Shown here: one piece after another, positions 16,445 through 25,123 of the stretch
Position numbering within the stretch: the first letter of the stretch is position 1
How the letters are laid out: each line of letters starts with the position of its first letter
Assembly: GCA_023408315.1 (NCBI GenBank)
Contig: JAEYKI010000004.1
Coordinates: 62,001-126,000 of the forward strand
Direction of reading: 5' to 3'
Origin: Bacillota bacterium
Lineage (GTDB): Bacteria; Bacillota; Clostridia; Christensenellales; Christensenellaceae
DNA length: 64,000 nucleotides
Notes under the pieces: generated by a model
Seen by the model: the letters and a program-made list of their open reading frames with translations, nothing else
What the model was told of the DNA's origin: nothing
Database searches by the model: none
Position numbers and translations under genes: made by a program

Positions 16445-17998
16445 ATGAGTTCTAGTTTCTACGGCATCCAAATTGCCAAAACCGGTCTTAGCATCAGCCA
16501 ACAACAACTGAGTGTAACGGCGCACAATATTTCAAACGTGAATACAACGGGATATACCAGGCAAAGTCTGGCTACTTCTTCCATACCCGCGGCATCCTCA
16601 AACGTGGCGTTTACGTCCCATAAAGTAGAGGTGGGGCAAGGCGTTCGGGCGGACGGCGTGGTGCAGATCAGGAGCGCTTTTCTGGATTACCAGTACAGGG
16701 ACCAGAATACCACCTCCTCCAAATGGTCCGCCAAAAGCCAGTATTACAGCTATGTGGAGGATCTTTTCAACAACGAGTTGGCGGACGATACGGACGGCGG
16801 AACAGGCATATCCGGCGTGCTGGCCGATTTTTATACCAGCTTGGACAAATTAAACGAATCTCCGGCCAACGCGGAGACGCGAGCCAATGTGCAGCAGAAC
16901 GCTATAAAGCTGACCGAAACGATTAATGATTATTTCAACAGCCTTTTAAGCCAACAAAAAGCGTTGGACGACAATGTTAAAACGACTGTTGATCAGATCA
17001 ACATATACGCGCAGCAGATAGCGAGCCTGAACGGACAGATAGCCGGTTATGAGCTTTCGGGAGACAGGGCGAATGATTTGAGAGACCAGCGCAATCTGGT
17101 GTTGGACGAGCTCTCCGGCCTGATTCAGTTTAGTTACAGTGAAGACGGCGATGGTAATGTCAACATACAAATTGGTACAAGAAGCCTTGTAAAGGGGACG
17201 ACTACAAACCAGATGGCGGTGAATGCCACTTATGCAAACCCTGTTAAATCAGGCACGCAAAACAACCTGTATGAAGTATACTGGGCGGACAGCAATGGCA
17301 ATCCAACCTCCAGCAAGGTGGAGATCACAAACGGGGCGCTTGCCGGCTATCTTGAGGTAAGGGATGGAAACGATTCCAATACAAAAGGAATACCGTATGT
17401 TGTAAGCCAGTTGAACAGCCTTTGCCAGAAAATTACGAAGGACGTAAACAACATTCATAAAACAGGCTATACCATGCCAAATGCCAGCAACAGCAACGTA
17501 TCCCAGACAAATATAAACTTTTTCAAGGATACGTCCACAGGGCAGGATGCAAGCCTGGTGACTGCTGAGAATTTTTCTGTAAGCGATGAAGTAAAGCTGA
17601 GCATTTACAATATTGCGGCATCCGATACATTGGTAACAGTCGATTCCAGCGGCAATATGCAACAGGGAAACGGCAGCATTGCCCTGCAGCTTGCCAAACT
17701 GGTGGACTCATCCAACAGTTCGGGTACAGACGCCAGTTTTAGCAGTTTGTTTAAAACAATTGTAACGGGCATAGGCATTGAAATGAGCCATATTCAGGAC
17801 ATCGCCGAGACGCAGTTGGTTTTGCAGAACCATCTTTCCAGCCAGCGTCAATCCATTACCGGCGTATCCTTGGATGAAGAGATGACAAACATGATCCAGT
17901 TCCAGCATGCATATTCCGCAGCTTCGCGCGTAATTACCGCAATGGACGAGCAACTGAATACGCTGATCAATGGAACGGGACTGGTTGGAAGAGGCTAA
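16445..17998 (+). CDS. flgK: Hook-associated protein 1 FlgK
   Basis: FlgK is the first hook-filament junction protein. The 517 residues have the N-terminal motif SVTAHNISNVNTTGYTRQ (about 24-41) and the conserved C-terminal helix (SLDEEMTNMIQFQHAYSAAS) shared with FlgE. Length is normal. It begins eight bases after flgN, behind GAGGTGAATC. Confidence 0.95.
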   Translation: MSSSFYGIQIAKTGLSISQQQLSVTAHNISNVNTTGYTRQSLATSSIPAASSNVAFTSHKVEVGQGVRADGVVQIRSAFLDYQYRDQNTTSSKWSAKSQYYSYVEDLFNNELADDTDGGTGISGVLADFYTSLDKLNESPANAETRANVQQNAIKLTETINDYFNSLLSQQKALDDNVKTTVDQINIYAQQIASLNGQIAGYELSGDRANDLRDQRNLVLDELSGLIQFSYSEDGDGNVNIQIGTRSLVKGTTTNQMAVNATYANPVKSGTQNNLYEVYWADSNGNPTSSKVEITNGALAGYLEVRDGNDSNTKGIPYVVSQLNSLCQKITKDVNNIHKTGYTMPNASNSNVSQTNINFFKDTSTGQDASLVTAENFSVSDEVKLSIYNIAASDTLVTVDSSGNMQQGNGSIALQLAKLVDSSNSSGTDASFSSLFKTIVTGIGIEMSHIQDIAETQLVLQNHLSSQRQSITGVSLDEEMTNMIQFQHAYSAASRVITAMDEQLNTLINGTGLVGRG

Positions 17999-18019
17999 AT
18001 AATACGGGAGTGAAATAAA

Positions 18020-19246
18020 ATGAGAATCACAAACTCCATGATGGTGGACAGCTTGCTTACGAACTTGAACGCAGGCCTTTCGCGGCTGAACAATTACAAT
18101 TTGCAGCTTTCTTCCAATAAACGGATGAACCGGTTGTCGGACGACCCCATTGGCGTGCTTACCAGCATGAACGCGCGGCAAAAACTGCAGCGTATCCACC
18201 AGTACCAGGAGAACCTGAGTACGGCGAAAAGCTGGGTGGACCAGACCGATACCATGCTGGACGATATGAATTCCGTTATAACCAATATCATGGAGAAGGT
18301 AACAAAATCTGCTTCGGGTACAAACAATTCTACCGACAAGCAAAACCTTGCCACCGAGATTAACCAGTTGAAAGAGGAATTGATGCAGATGGCCAATGCC
18401 TCTATTGGCGACAAGTATCTTTTTGCAGGCTATAATTCAACCACGGCGCCCTTTACAAAGGACGCTAACGGAAATGTGCTGTACAACGGGATCGACTTGT
18501 CTGCGGTAAACACCACGCCCGTGCTGGGAAACTCCATTGCGGATACCGCGAATGCGTCAACGTTCACCTGGAGCGGCCCCATAACTGCGGATGCGGACAA
18601 GTATTCTGTTGCCGCAAACGGCGATACCATTACCATAATGAATTCAGACGGCGTACAGGTCGCTTCAAAACAGATTACAACAACCGGCGGTACAAATGAA
18701 TTGGATTTAAGCGCGTATGGGCTGGGCAAAATCACTTGGGCAGATAACGGAAGCGCAACAGCAGACGAGGTTGCGTCCGCCATTGCGTCTGCCGGATATG
18801 TGACTACCGAGATAGGCGCAGAAGCTTCCCAGAATATCAAGATGGTGATCGGCTTCAATCTGGATATGGACGTAACGTTCACTGGGCCGGATGTGGTAGG
18901 TATCGGCGAGAACAATATGTTTTCGATTCTGGACGGTCTTGTTTCCGATTTAAACAGCAACGCATCCTCCGATACGATTTCCTCTTATCTTACCAAACTG
19001 GGCAAGGTTCAGGACAGGATTGTGGAAAAACAGGTTGAGGTGGGTGCACGCGCCAACAAAATAGAAACCCTGGAAAACCGGTATTCATTGGAAGAACTTA
19101 ATTATTCTACTATAAAGTCCAATGTGGAGGACATAGATCAGGCACAGACAATAACCAATTATAAAATGAGCGAAGCTGTCTATGAGCAGGCGCTGGCCGT
19201 AGGGGCAAAAATCATTACGCCAACCTTGATGGACTTTTTAAGATAA
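18020..19246 (+). CDS. flgL: Hook-associated protein 3 FlgL
   Basis: FlgL is the second junction protein and is related to flagellin. The 408 residues start with MRITNSMMVDSLLTNLN and contain NKRMNRLSDDPIGVL, both flagellin-family D0/D1 marks, and end in a matching C-terminal helix. It is about 100 residues longer than Bacillus FlgL because of an enlarged variable middle part (about 150-300) rich in Ala, Thr and Asp. Such surface insertions are common. Confidence 0.93.
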   Translation: MRITNSMMVDSLLTNLNAGLSRLNNYNLQLSSNKRMNRLSDDPIGVLTSMNARQKLQRIHQYQENLSTAKSWVDQTDTMLDDMNSVITNIMEKVTKSASGTNNSTDKQNLATEINQLKEELMQMANASIGDKYLFAGYNSTTAPFTKDANGNVLYNGIDLSAVNTTPVLGNSIADTANASTFTWSGPITADADKYSVAANGDTITIMNSDGVQVASKQITTTGGTNELDLSAYGLGKITWADNGSATADEVASAIASAGYVTTEIGAEASQNIKMVIGFNLDMDVTFTGPDVVGIGENNMFSILDGLVSDLNSNASSDTISSYLTKLGKVQDRIVEKQVEVGARANKIETLENRYSLEELNYSTIKSNVEDIDQAQTITNYKMSEAVYEQALAVGAKIITPTLMDFLR

Positions 19247-19308
19247 AGAATAAAACAGATATTGTTACTTACCCGCAAGGCCAGATGTAATAAAGGAAAG
19301 AAAAAAGA

Positions 19309-19911
19309 ATGAATTCGTTGGACATTGGAACAAGCAGGGTTGCGATTGATATCCATTCGCAGTATGCCAGGCTTGAGATCAGCAACAATTTGTCCAGAAG
19401 AATGAAGGTAAAAGTTGTCCGTCCCCAAATGGTAGTTGAGAGAAAAGCGGCTTCTTTCAAAGTGGAAAGAAGCGGGCGGGCGGCGTTAAGCTTGAATCAC
19501 TCGGGCCAGCTAAAACGGCTTGTGTTAAATAAAAATGTGCAAAAGTCCAATCAGCTTGCACCTGAGAAAGCAAAAAACACCAGTCTGCCATATGAAACGG
19601 CATACAACATGCAGTTGCGGCAACCGGAGTTCACTGTGGAATTAGAGAGCAGCCAGGCCCAAAATCCGGTGCAGACTGTGCAGCTTCCACAGGAAGGCAG
19701 CAAGCAGATCGTCTGGGACCCGGGATATGTCAAGGTGGATTGGGAAGCGGGCGGCATCCAGATAGAATGGGACGAGCACGTCAGGCCGGAGATACAGGTA
19801 TCTCCGCATTCCGTGGAAATTCGGGTAAAGGGACGCAATATGGTGCATATTGGGGTAGTGGAAGACAAGGTGCCCGGCCAAAAGGGGCGTAAGATAAACA
19901 AACGGGTGTAA
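19309..19911 (+). CDS. DUF6470 (YviE-like) flagellar operon protein
   Basis: The 200 residues begin with a short hydrophobic beta-like segment (VAIDIHSQYARLEISNN), continue with a basic region, and end in a beta-rich block with WDPGYVKVDWEAGGIQIEWD. This matches the YviE/DUF6470 family, encoded between flgL and fliW in Bacillus. The function is unknown. Placement in front of fliW suggests a link with flagellin regulation or export, but that is only context. Confidence 0.8.
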   Translation: MNSLDIGTSRVAIDIHSQYARLEISNNLSRRMKVKVVRPQMVVERKAASFKVERSGRAALSLNHSGQLKRLVLNKNVQKSNQLAPEKAKNTSLPYETAYNMQLRQPEFTVELESSQAQNPVQTVQLPQEGSKQIVWDPGYVKVDWEAGGIQIEWDEHVRPEIQVSPHSVEIRVKGRNMVHIGVVEDKVPGQKGRKINKRV

Positions 19912-19928
19912 TTGGGGGGAAGTTTTAA

Positions 19929-20420
19929 GTGCAAATCATTTCTGATAAATTTGGAATGGTTAAAATCGACGACAACAGTATCATTGATTTTCCTGGAGGA
20001 ATACCGGGTTTTGCAAACCTTACAAAATTCGCGATTGTTAAATGTCTGCAAACAGAACCGATCCAGTGGTTTCAAAGCGTGGAAGACGGACATATAACGC
20101 TTCCCGTAATCAATCCGTTTTTGATCAAGTCGGATTACAATATAGAAATCAACGATGACGATCTGGATCTGTTGCAGACGCATAGCGAGGAAGATTTAAT
20201 TGTGCTGAACGTAATGATCCTTCCAGAAGACCTTAAAAGCATGACGATCAACCTGATGGCTCCTATTCTGATCAATATTAAAAAGATGGTGGGCTGCCAG
20301 GTTCTGATGGACCATCGTGAAGTTCCTCTGCGTTTTCCTGCTTACATCCCGCTGATGGATTATTATAAAGAGAACAAGGAGGGGGTGGAAGGCGATGCTG
20401 GTACTGACCAGAAAGACTGA
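19929..20420 (+). CDS. fliW: Flagellar assembly factor FliW
   Basis: FliW binds either flagellin or CsrA: when flagellin is scarce it frees flagellin mRNA from CsrA repression. The 163 residues show the family motifs FGMVKIDDNSIIDFPGGIPG near the start and LLVLN-type strands later. The start is GTG 19929 behind GGGGGAAG. It overlaps csrA by 26 bases, so the two are coupled. The C-terminal extension (after about 140) is slightly longer than in Bacillus. Confidence 0.94.
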   Translation: MQIISDKFGMVKIDDNSIIDFPGGIPGFANLTKFAIVKCLQTEPIQWFQSVEDGHITLPVINPFLIKSDYNIEINDDDLDLLQTHSEEDLIVLNVMILPEDLKSMTINLMAPILINIKKMVGCQVLMDHREVPLRFPAYIPLMDYYKENKEGVEGDAGTDQKD

Positions 20421-20631
20421 TGAATCGATTGTTATAGGCGAGGATATTAAAATAACCGTATTGCATATCGATTCGGATCGCGTTCGAATCGGCATTGAGG
20501 CCCCCAGGAACCTCAGGATCTTCCGGTATGAAACACTGAGCAAAATCACTGCTGAAAATCAGCTTGCAGCCGGCGAAAGCGTCAATTTAATTGCACTGTC
20601 GCAGTTAAAGGAAGAGGCGGATCATGAGTAA
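20395..20631 (+). CDS. csrA: Translational regulator CsrA
   Basis: This 78-residue CsrA starts MLVLTRKTDESIVIG, the canonical beginning, and contains the RNA-binding strand RVRIGIEAPRNLRIFRYE. CsrA represses flagellin translation by binding GGA motifs at the ribosome site. A GGA-containing hairpin loop at the fliC ribosome site in this window (26370-26397) is a candidate target. The gene overlaps fliW at its 5' end and the next gene at its 3' end. Confidence 0.95.
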   Translation: MLVLTRKTDESIVIGEDIKITVLHIDSDRVRIGIEAPRNLRIFRYETLSKITAENQLAAGESVNLIALSQLKEEADHE

Positions 20632-20929
20632 AAGCGAATTGAATTGCGAGACTGAATTTATTTACAAAAACCTGATGGAAATTATAGTAATGAACAAGAT
20701 CAGGGAAATGGAAGACGAGCTTGACTGCTGCAAATGCGACCAGTGCGTTATGGATATTGCAACCTATGTGTTAAACCGAATTCCGCCCAAGTACATCGTG
20801 ACAACCGAGGGCAGAATATTTTCCAACCTGGAGGCTTTAAGCGCGCAGCATATAGCGGATATCATTACGCTGATACTGGAGGCTTCCTTCCTTGTAAACG
20901 AAAGCCCAAGGCATCTGGTGGGAAGATGA
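20624..20929 (+). CDS. ComFB-like protein with a cysteine cluster
   Basis: This 101-residue protein resembles the ComFB (late competence) family: helical, with a CCKCDQC cluster at residues 35-41 that could bind zinc, and RIPPKYIVT. It overlaps csrA by eight bases and is the last gene before an intrinsic terminator. ComFB-domain proteins have been described as cyclic-dinucleotide receptors in some bacteria; if that holds here, the cluster has two c-di-GMP effectors, this and the PilZ protein at 9448. That role is inferred. Confidence 0.8.
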   Translation: MSKSELNCETEFIYKNLMEIIVMNKIREMEDELDCCKCDQCVMDIATYVLNRIPPKYIVTTEGRIFSNLEALSAQHIADIITLILEASFLVNESPRHLVGR

Positions 20930-20946
20930 TTTCAGAACTCATAAAC

Positions 20947-20972
20947 AAGGCTCGGATGCGGGCCTTTTTTTT
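20947..20972 (+). terminator. Intrinsic terminator of the late operon
   Basis: AAGGCTC (20947-20953), loop GGATGC and GGGCCTT (20960-20966) form a 7-bp stem with one G-T pair, followed by an unbroken T-run to 20972. It ends the yvyF-to-csrA transcript 18 bases after the ComFB-like stop. Confidence 0.8.
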
Positions 20973-20973
20973 G

Positions 20974-20999
20974 GAAAAAGTTTTATTCCGTTAACGATG
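20974..20999 (+). promoter_or_regulatory. Weak SigD-like promoter candidate before the glycosyltransferases
   Basis: GAAA at 20974-20977 and AACGATG from 20993 have the same 15-base spacing as the better SigD sites in this window, but each half deviates by one or more bases. It lies between the terminator and the first glycosyltransferase gene. SigD control would fit a flagellin-modifying role. Confidence 0.3.
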
Positions 21000-21067
21000 G
21001 TGAAACAGGAGTTATTGTTTTTAAAACAGCTTATTCAATGGTTTCATTAAAAAAGGGAATGGTGTTC

Positions 21068-22882
21068 ATGGATATTAAAATGTGCAACGGTATTATTGAC
21101 TTGCTTAAAACATCGAACGACGGCGCAAAATATGCGCTTCATTCTTATAAGTCAGGCGATATCAATGTGTTCGCCGGTATTTTAGAAAGTGTTGAAGAAG
21201 CGATTGCGAATATTAGCCAAAATCTTGTGCCATTTTCAGAAAAACTGCAGGTTTCACAGTGCTTTCATATTATTGCAAATTTGCAAAATTCATTTAAAAA
21301 TATGGAGATCCGTATTAACAACGGAGAATTTAAACGGGGCGAAATCATACTGGAATTTGAGATTATTCCGCTTTTGGCCGAATTGAAAGAAGATTTGTAT
21401 TTTTTCACATGCGTCTATCCAGATGAAAGTAAAATGAAAGAGTATTACAAAAATGAATTTGCAAAAAACCATATGAACGGATATGTGCGGGAAGGGAAAA
21501 CACGCTTCAATGTGTCCCTTGTAGTAACCGCCTGGAATAAGATTGATTACACCCGGCAATGCATAGAGAGCCTTTTTGAATATACAGATATTAACGGACT
21601 TGGCTGTGAACTGATCACTATTAACCACGGATCAAGCGACGGCACAGAAGAGTTTTTTGAAACGCTTCCGCACGAAAAGAAAATAAATTTTAAAGAAAAC
21701 ATGTGTACCGTAAGCCTTACATATCCGCCGCGTATAGTGGAAGGCAGGTATTATGTGAACATTTCAAATGATATTGTGTTAACAAAGAACTGGCTTGAAA
21801 ATATGCTTGCCTGCATGAAATCCGACAGCAATATTGCAATGGCCGTACCCACGACGCCAAATATCAGCAACTTTCAGGCAATAGATGTAAAATATAAGGA
21901 TACTGCAGAAATGCAGCGCTTTGCCGAGCAATTTAATGTTTCCAATCCGGATTTGTGGGAAGAACGGGTGAGATTGTGTCCGGCTGTTGTTATTGTAAAT
22001 ATGGACGTAATTAATAAAACAGGCCTTTGCGATAGATATTTCAGAAATATGGAATTTACAGACGACGATGAGGGCGTTACGTTCAGAAGGAATGGATACA
22101 AACAAATCCTCATGAGGGATACATTTTGCCATCATTTTGGAAGCGTAACCCTTGGAAGCGCACAAAGACAAAACAATACGCTTGAAAAAGGCCGGCAGCT
22201 TTATTTTGACAAACATGGTTTTGATCCCTGGATGCTTGGCTTTTGTTATGACCACAATGCCATTCAATCCTTTCATTTTGATAGAATGGGGCATGTAAAT
22301 ATTCTTGGGATAGACGCCGGACTGGGTTCCACCCCCCTGCAAATAAAAAATGAATTGCGGCGCAAAGGAAATTATAATGTGCATCTGTATAATTTCACCA
22401 CAGAAAAACAGTTTGCGCCTGATCTAAAACCGTATTCCGATTTTTTTGCCTCAGGCAATGTTGAGAACATTAGTAGTGCTTTTGGTGATATACAATTTGA
22501 TTATATTTATGTTGGCAAGGGGCTTGAATCATATGATGCCTACGAAAATTTATTGGAAGCCTTAAAAAAAATGCTTCCACAAGACGGGCAATTGGTGATT
22601 CACCTGGGCAATTTGAATTATATAGAAAACCTGTATACCGCGGCGCACACGCAAACTTTTGCATCCAAAAAAAATGCAAACTGGCCGGATATAAGCCGGT
22701 TTGTGCAAGGGTTGGAAGGAAGATTTTTGGTAAGTGGTATTATTGCGCTGCAAAAGCAGGAGATTCCTTCGCACATGATACAATATTATCGTTCGCTGCT
22801 GGGGTCAAACGGCAATACCAGGGAAATGGAAGAAATACTTAAAACCGCCCAGTATCAGTTATATCTAAAAACAAATTTTTAA
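21068..22882 (+). CDS. GT-A glycosyltransferase with a methyltransferase-like C-terminal domain
   Basis: The 604 residues comprise an all-helical N-terminal part (about 1-140), a family-2-like glycosyltransferase domain (from FNVSLVVTAWNKIDYTRQ at about 147 to 390, with NISNDIVL and TDDDEGVTFRRNGY as likely metal and acceptor motifs), and a C-terminal part (about 410-560) whose NILGIDAGLGS and FDYIYVGKGLESYDA resemble a SAM-binding fold. Its place next to flagellin and the following glycosyltransferase suggests flagellin glycosylation (inference). I choose ATG 21068 behind AAGGGA. The region is visibly richer in A+T than its neighbours. Confidence 0.72.
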   Translation: MDIKMCNGIIDLLKTSNDGAKYALHSYKSGDINVFAGILESVEEAIANISQNLVPFSEKLQVSQCFHIIANLQNSFKNMEIRINNGEFKRGEIILEFEIIPLLAELKEDLYFFTCVYPDESKMKEYYKNEFAKNHMNGYVREGKTRFNVSLVVTAWNKIDYTRQCIESLFEYTDINGLGCELITINHGSSDGTEEFFETLPHEKKINFKENMCTVSLTYPPRIVEGRYYVNISNDIVLTKNWLENMLACMKSDSNIAMAVPTTPNISNFQAIDVKYKDTAEMQRFAEQFNVSNPDLWEERVRLCPAVVIVNMDVINKTGLCDRYFRNMEFTDDDEGVTFRRNGYKQILMRDTFCHHFGSVTLGSAQRQNNTLEKGRQLYFDKHGFDPWMLGFCYDHNAIQSFHFDRMGHVNILGIDAGLGSTPLQIKNELRRKGNYNVHLYNFTTEKQFAPDLKPYSDFFASGNVENISSAFGDIQFDYIYVGKGLESYDAYENLLEALKKMLPQDGQLVIHLGNLNYIENLYTAAHTQTFASKKNANWPDISRFVQGLEGRFLVSGIIALQKQEIPSHMIQYYRSLLGSNGNTREMEEILKTAQYQLYLKTNF

Positions 22883-22937
22883 ATTATATGCTGTGGCATT
22901 GATTCTTTTAAGTCTTTTACCGAAACGGAGAAACAGT

Positions 22938-25028
22938 ATGTTGTTATCTATTGGCATGATCGTTAAAAATGAAGAGAAATATCTGCGCCGTTGCCTTACG
23001 GCTCTGCTGCCTGTATTGCAGCAGGTGCCAAGCGAATTGATTATAGCGGACACAGGTTCAACGGACAGCACTGTGGAAATTGCACGGGAGTTCACGGATA
23101 AAGTGTTTTATTTTGAATGGTGTAACGATTTTGCCAAAGCAAGAAATTTTACAATGGAAAAAGCCGGGGGCGATTGGTACATGCAGATTGACGCCGATGA
23201 GATTATAGAGAACCCCAAAGAACTGATAGATTTTTTTAATTCCGGAGAATATAAGGAATTCAACACGGCGACCTATATTATTAGAAGCTCAAATGATGCT
23301 GATTTTGAAAATATTGCGGACATGTTTTCAACCAGATTGGTAAAATTAAGAAGTGATTCGTTTTATGTTGGGCCGGTGCATGAAAAATTTGGGCGTGCCT
23401 ACATGCCTGTGAAAAATTTTTCCGTAATAGTGAGCCATTACGGCTACGTGACAGAGAATAATGAAGAATATATCCGGTTTAAAATGGAACGGAATATAGA
23501 ATACCTCCTTCTGGAGCTGGAAAAACGGCCGGATGACTTTATGCTGTATTTTTATATCAGCAATGCGTATGAAGTGATGAAGGAATATAAAAAAGCGTTG
23601 GAATACAGCGAAAAAGGCTTACCATACGGGAATGAGGTAGACAAATGCCTTCTTTATTCCAACCTTGTCAGGGTATACTCAATTTGCGGTAACTACTTAA
23701 AAGTGGTGGAGTTGGCTGATGAATATTTCAATATAAAAAAAAATCAAATTGCTTCTGATCTCGAAATACATCTCACAAAAGGAATGGGTTATTTGAAACT
23801 GGGGAGGGACAAAGAAGCAATACAGGCCTTTCAAGACTATCTGCGCTTTTTTGAGGAATTCAAACAAGGGCTTCATCATACGGAAGATATGTATAAACAT
23901 GCAATCAATTTTACGGACGACAAGTTTTACAAAAAGATTGTGTTAAATCTTACCGGCTTATTGCTTAAAGGGAACAACCTTGAAAGCGCAGAATTGTATT
24001 TGCGTTCCGTAGACGCAAGCGATTATATCAAAGACAAAAGTTGTGCTGCTTTATGGTTGGATTGCGAAGTAGCCCTGATGGAATTGAGAAATGATTTTTC
24101 CGGAATTGCGGATTTGTATGAACAGTTGGACGATGCCACACAAGCAAATATTCAAAACATTATAGAAAGAGTTTATCAGAACGAGGCCTGCCGCGTGTTG
24201 ATTTTAAATGACTTTACGAGGTTAGAGAATCCTCAATCGGCTTATTCCAAACTAATGAAGCTCCGCTCCGACTATGTTGCAGATAGACTGACAGCGGAGC
24301 GTGTGCAAAGCTTTGTTGCGGGTCTGGAGGAGTGGACTCCTCCTTTGGCCGACGCCGCCTATTTTTCAATAAAAGCGGGTTTGCCAATGCAACTGATTAT
24401 AGATAAAATTGATCCGTACGACATAGCGAGCTTTTTCTTTCAGAATGAATCTTATCATTATGACGATTTGCCTTACCTTGCAATGCAGATATGCAAAGAT
24501 AAGGATTTAAACGTTAACAGCCAATTGTGGCTCTCGTTCTTATATTTTATGGAGTTAACATCTGACCGGCTGCGCGAAGAATCCGTTTTTGAATTGTTTA
24601 TGGCCTATGCAAGCGCTTCTTTCAGCTCTTTAAGTTTTTTGTTTAAAAGTGAAATTTTAAATGAAGAAAAGGCAGAGTTATTGCCCCGGCCATTCAGAAC
24701 CGGATTTTATAGCTGGTTGGCGGCGGATGCCCGTAAATCGAATAACCATACCAAATATTTCAGGCATTTAAGAACTGTGCTCAAACTCTGCCCCCAATTA
24801 AAAAAAGCGGTTGATGCACTGGCAAACCAAATGAAAAAGGAGCTCGATACGGCGGCGGAACAAAAATCACAGTTTGATGCATATGCGGTACGGGTGAAAG
24901 AGTCTATCCGCAATTTGATAGCTGCCGGAAAAACAAACGAAGCTACGGAGTTTATAAAAGCATACCAAAATCTTTGCCCCCAGGACCCGGAACTTGAAAC
25001 ATTAAAACGTCAGGCAGGCATAGCCTAA
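22938..25028 (+). CDS. Family-2 glycosyltransferase with a TPR-like C-terminal region
   Basis: The 696 residues start with a SunS-like family-2 domain: SIGMIVKNEEKYLRRCL, IADTGSTDSTVEIA, then MQIDADEIIENP with the metal-binding DAD (about residue 90). From about 190 the protein is helical with TPR-like units (DFMLYFYISNAYEVMKEYKK), as in tandem glycosyltransferases that modify flagellin Ser/Thr in Clostridia. The start is ATG 22938, behind ACGGAG. It is convergent with fliC and shares its terminator. The acceptor is inferred from context only. Confidence 0.8.
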   Translation: MLLSIGMIVKNEEKYLRRCLTALLPVLQQVPSELIIADTGSTDSTVEIAREFTDKVFYFEWCNDFAKARNFTMEKAGGDWYMQIDADEIIENPKELIDFFNSGEYKEFNTATYIIRSSNDADFENIADMFSTRLVKLRSDSFYVGPVHEKFGRAYMPVKNFSVIVSHYGYVTENNEEYIRFKMERNIEYLLLELEKRPDDFMLYFYISNAYEVMKEYKKALEYSEKGLPYGNEVDKCLLYSNLVRVYSICGNYLKVVELADEYFNIKKNQIASDLEIHLTKGMGYLKLGRDKEAIQAFQDYLRFFEEFKQGLHHTEDMYKHAINFTDDKFYKKIVLNLTGLLLKGNNLESAELYLRSVDASDYIKDKSCAALWLDCEVALMELRNDFSGIADLYEQLDDATQANIQNIIERVYQNEACRVLILNDFTRLENPQSAYSKLMKLRSDYVADRLTAERVQSFVAGLEEWTPPLADAAYFSIKAGLPMQLIIDKIDPYDIASFFFQNESYHYDDLPYLAMQICKDKDLNVNSQLWLSFLYFMELTSDRLREESVFELFMAYASASFSSLSFLFKSEILNEEKAELLPRPFRTGFYSWLAADARKSNNHTKYFRHLRTVLKLCPQLKKAVDALANQMKKELDTAAEQKSQFDAYAVRVKESIRNLIAAGKTNEATEFIKAYQNLCPQDPELETLKRQAGIA

Positions 25029-25080
25029 AATAAAAACGGCTAAATTGCAAATAAACACGTGCGTTTTGAAAGCATTAAAT

Positions 25081-25111
25081 AAAAAAAGAACCGGAAGGCC
25101 GGTTCTTTTTT
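25081..25111. terminator. Bidirectional terminator between glycosyltransferase and flagellin genes
   Basis: GAACCGG (25088-25094), loop AAGG and CCGGTTC (25099-25105) form a perfect 7-bp stem flanked by an A-run on the left and a T-run on the right. It can therefore stop transcripts arriving from both the 22938 gene and fliC. Confidence 0.9.
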
Positions 25112-25123
25112 GAGAATGCCTGA

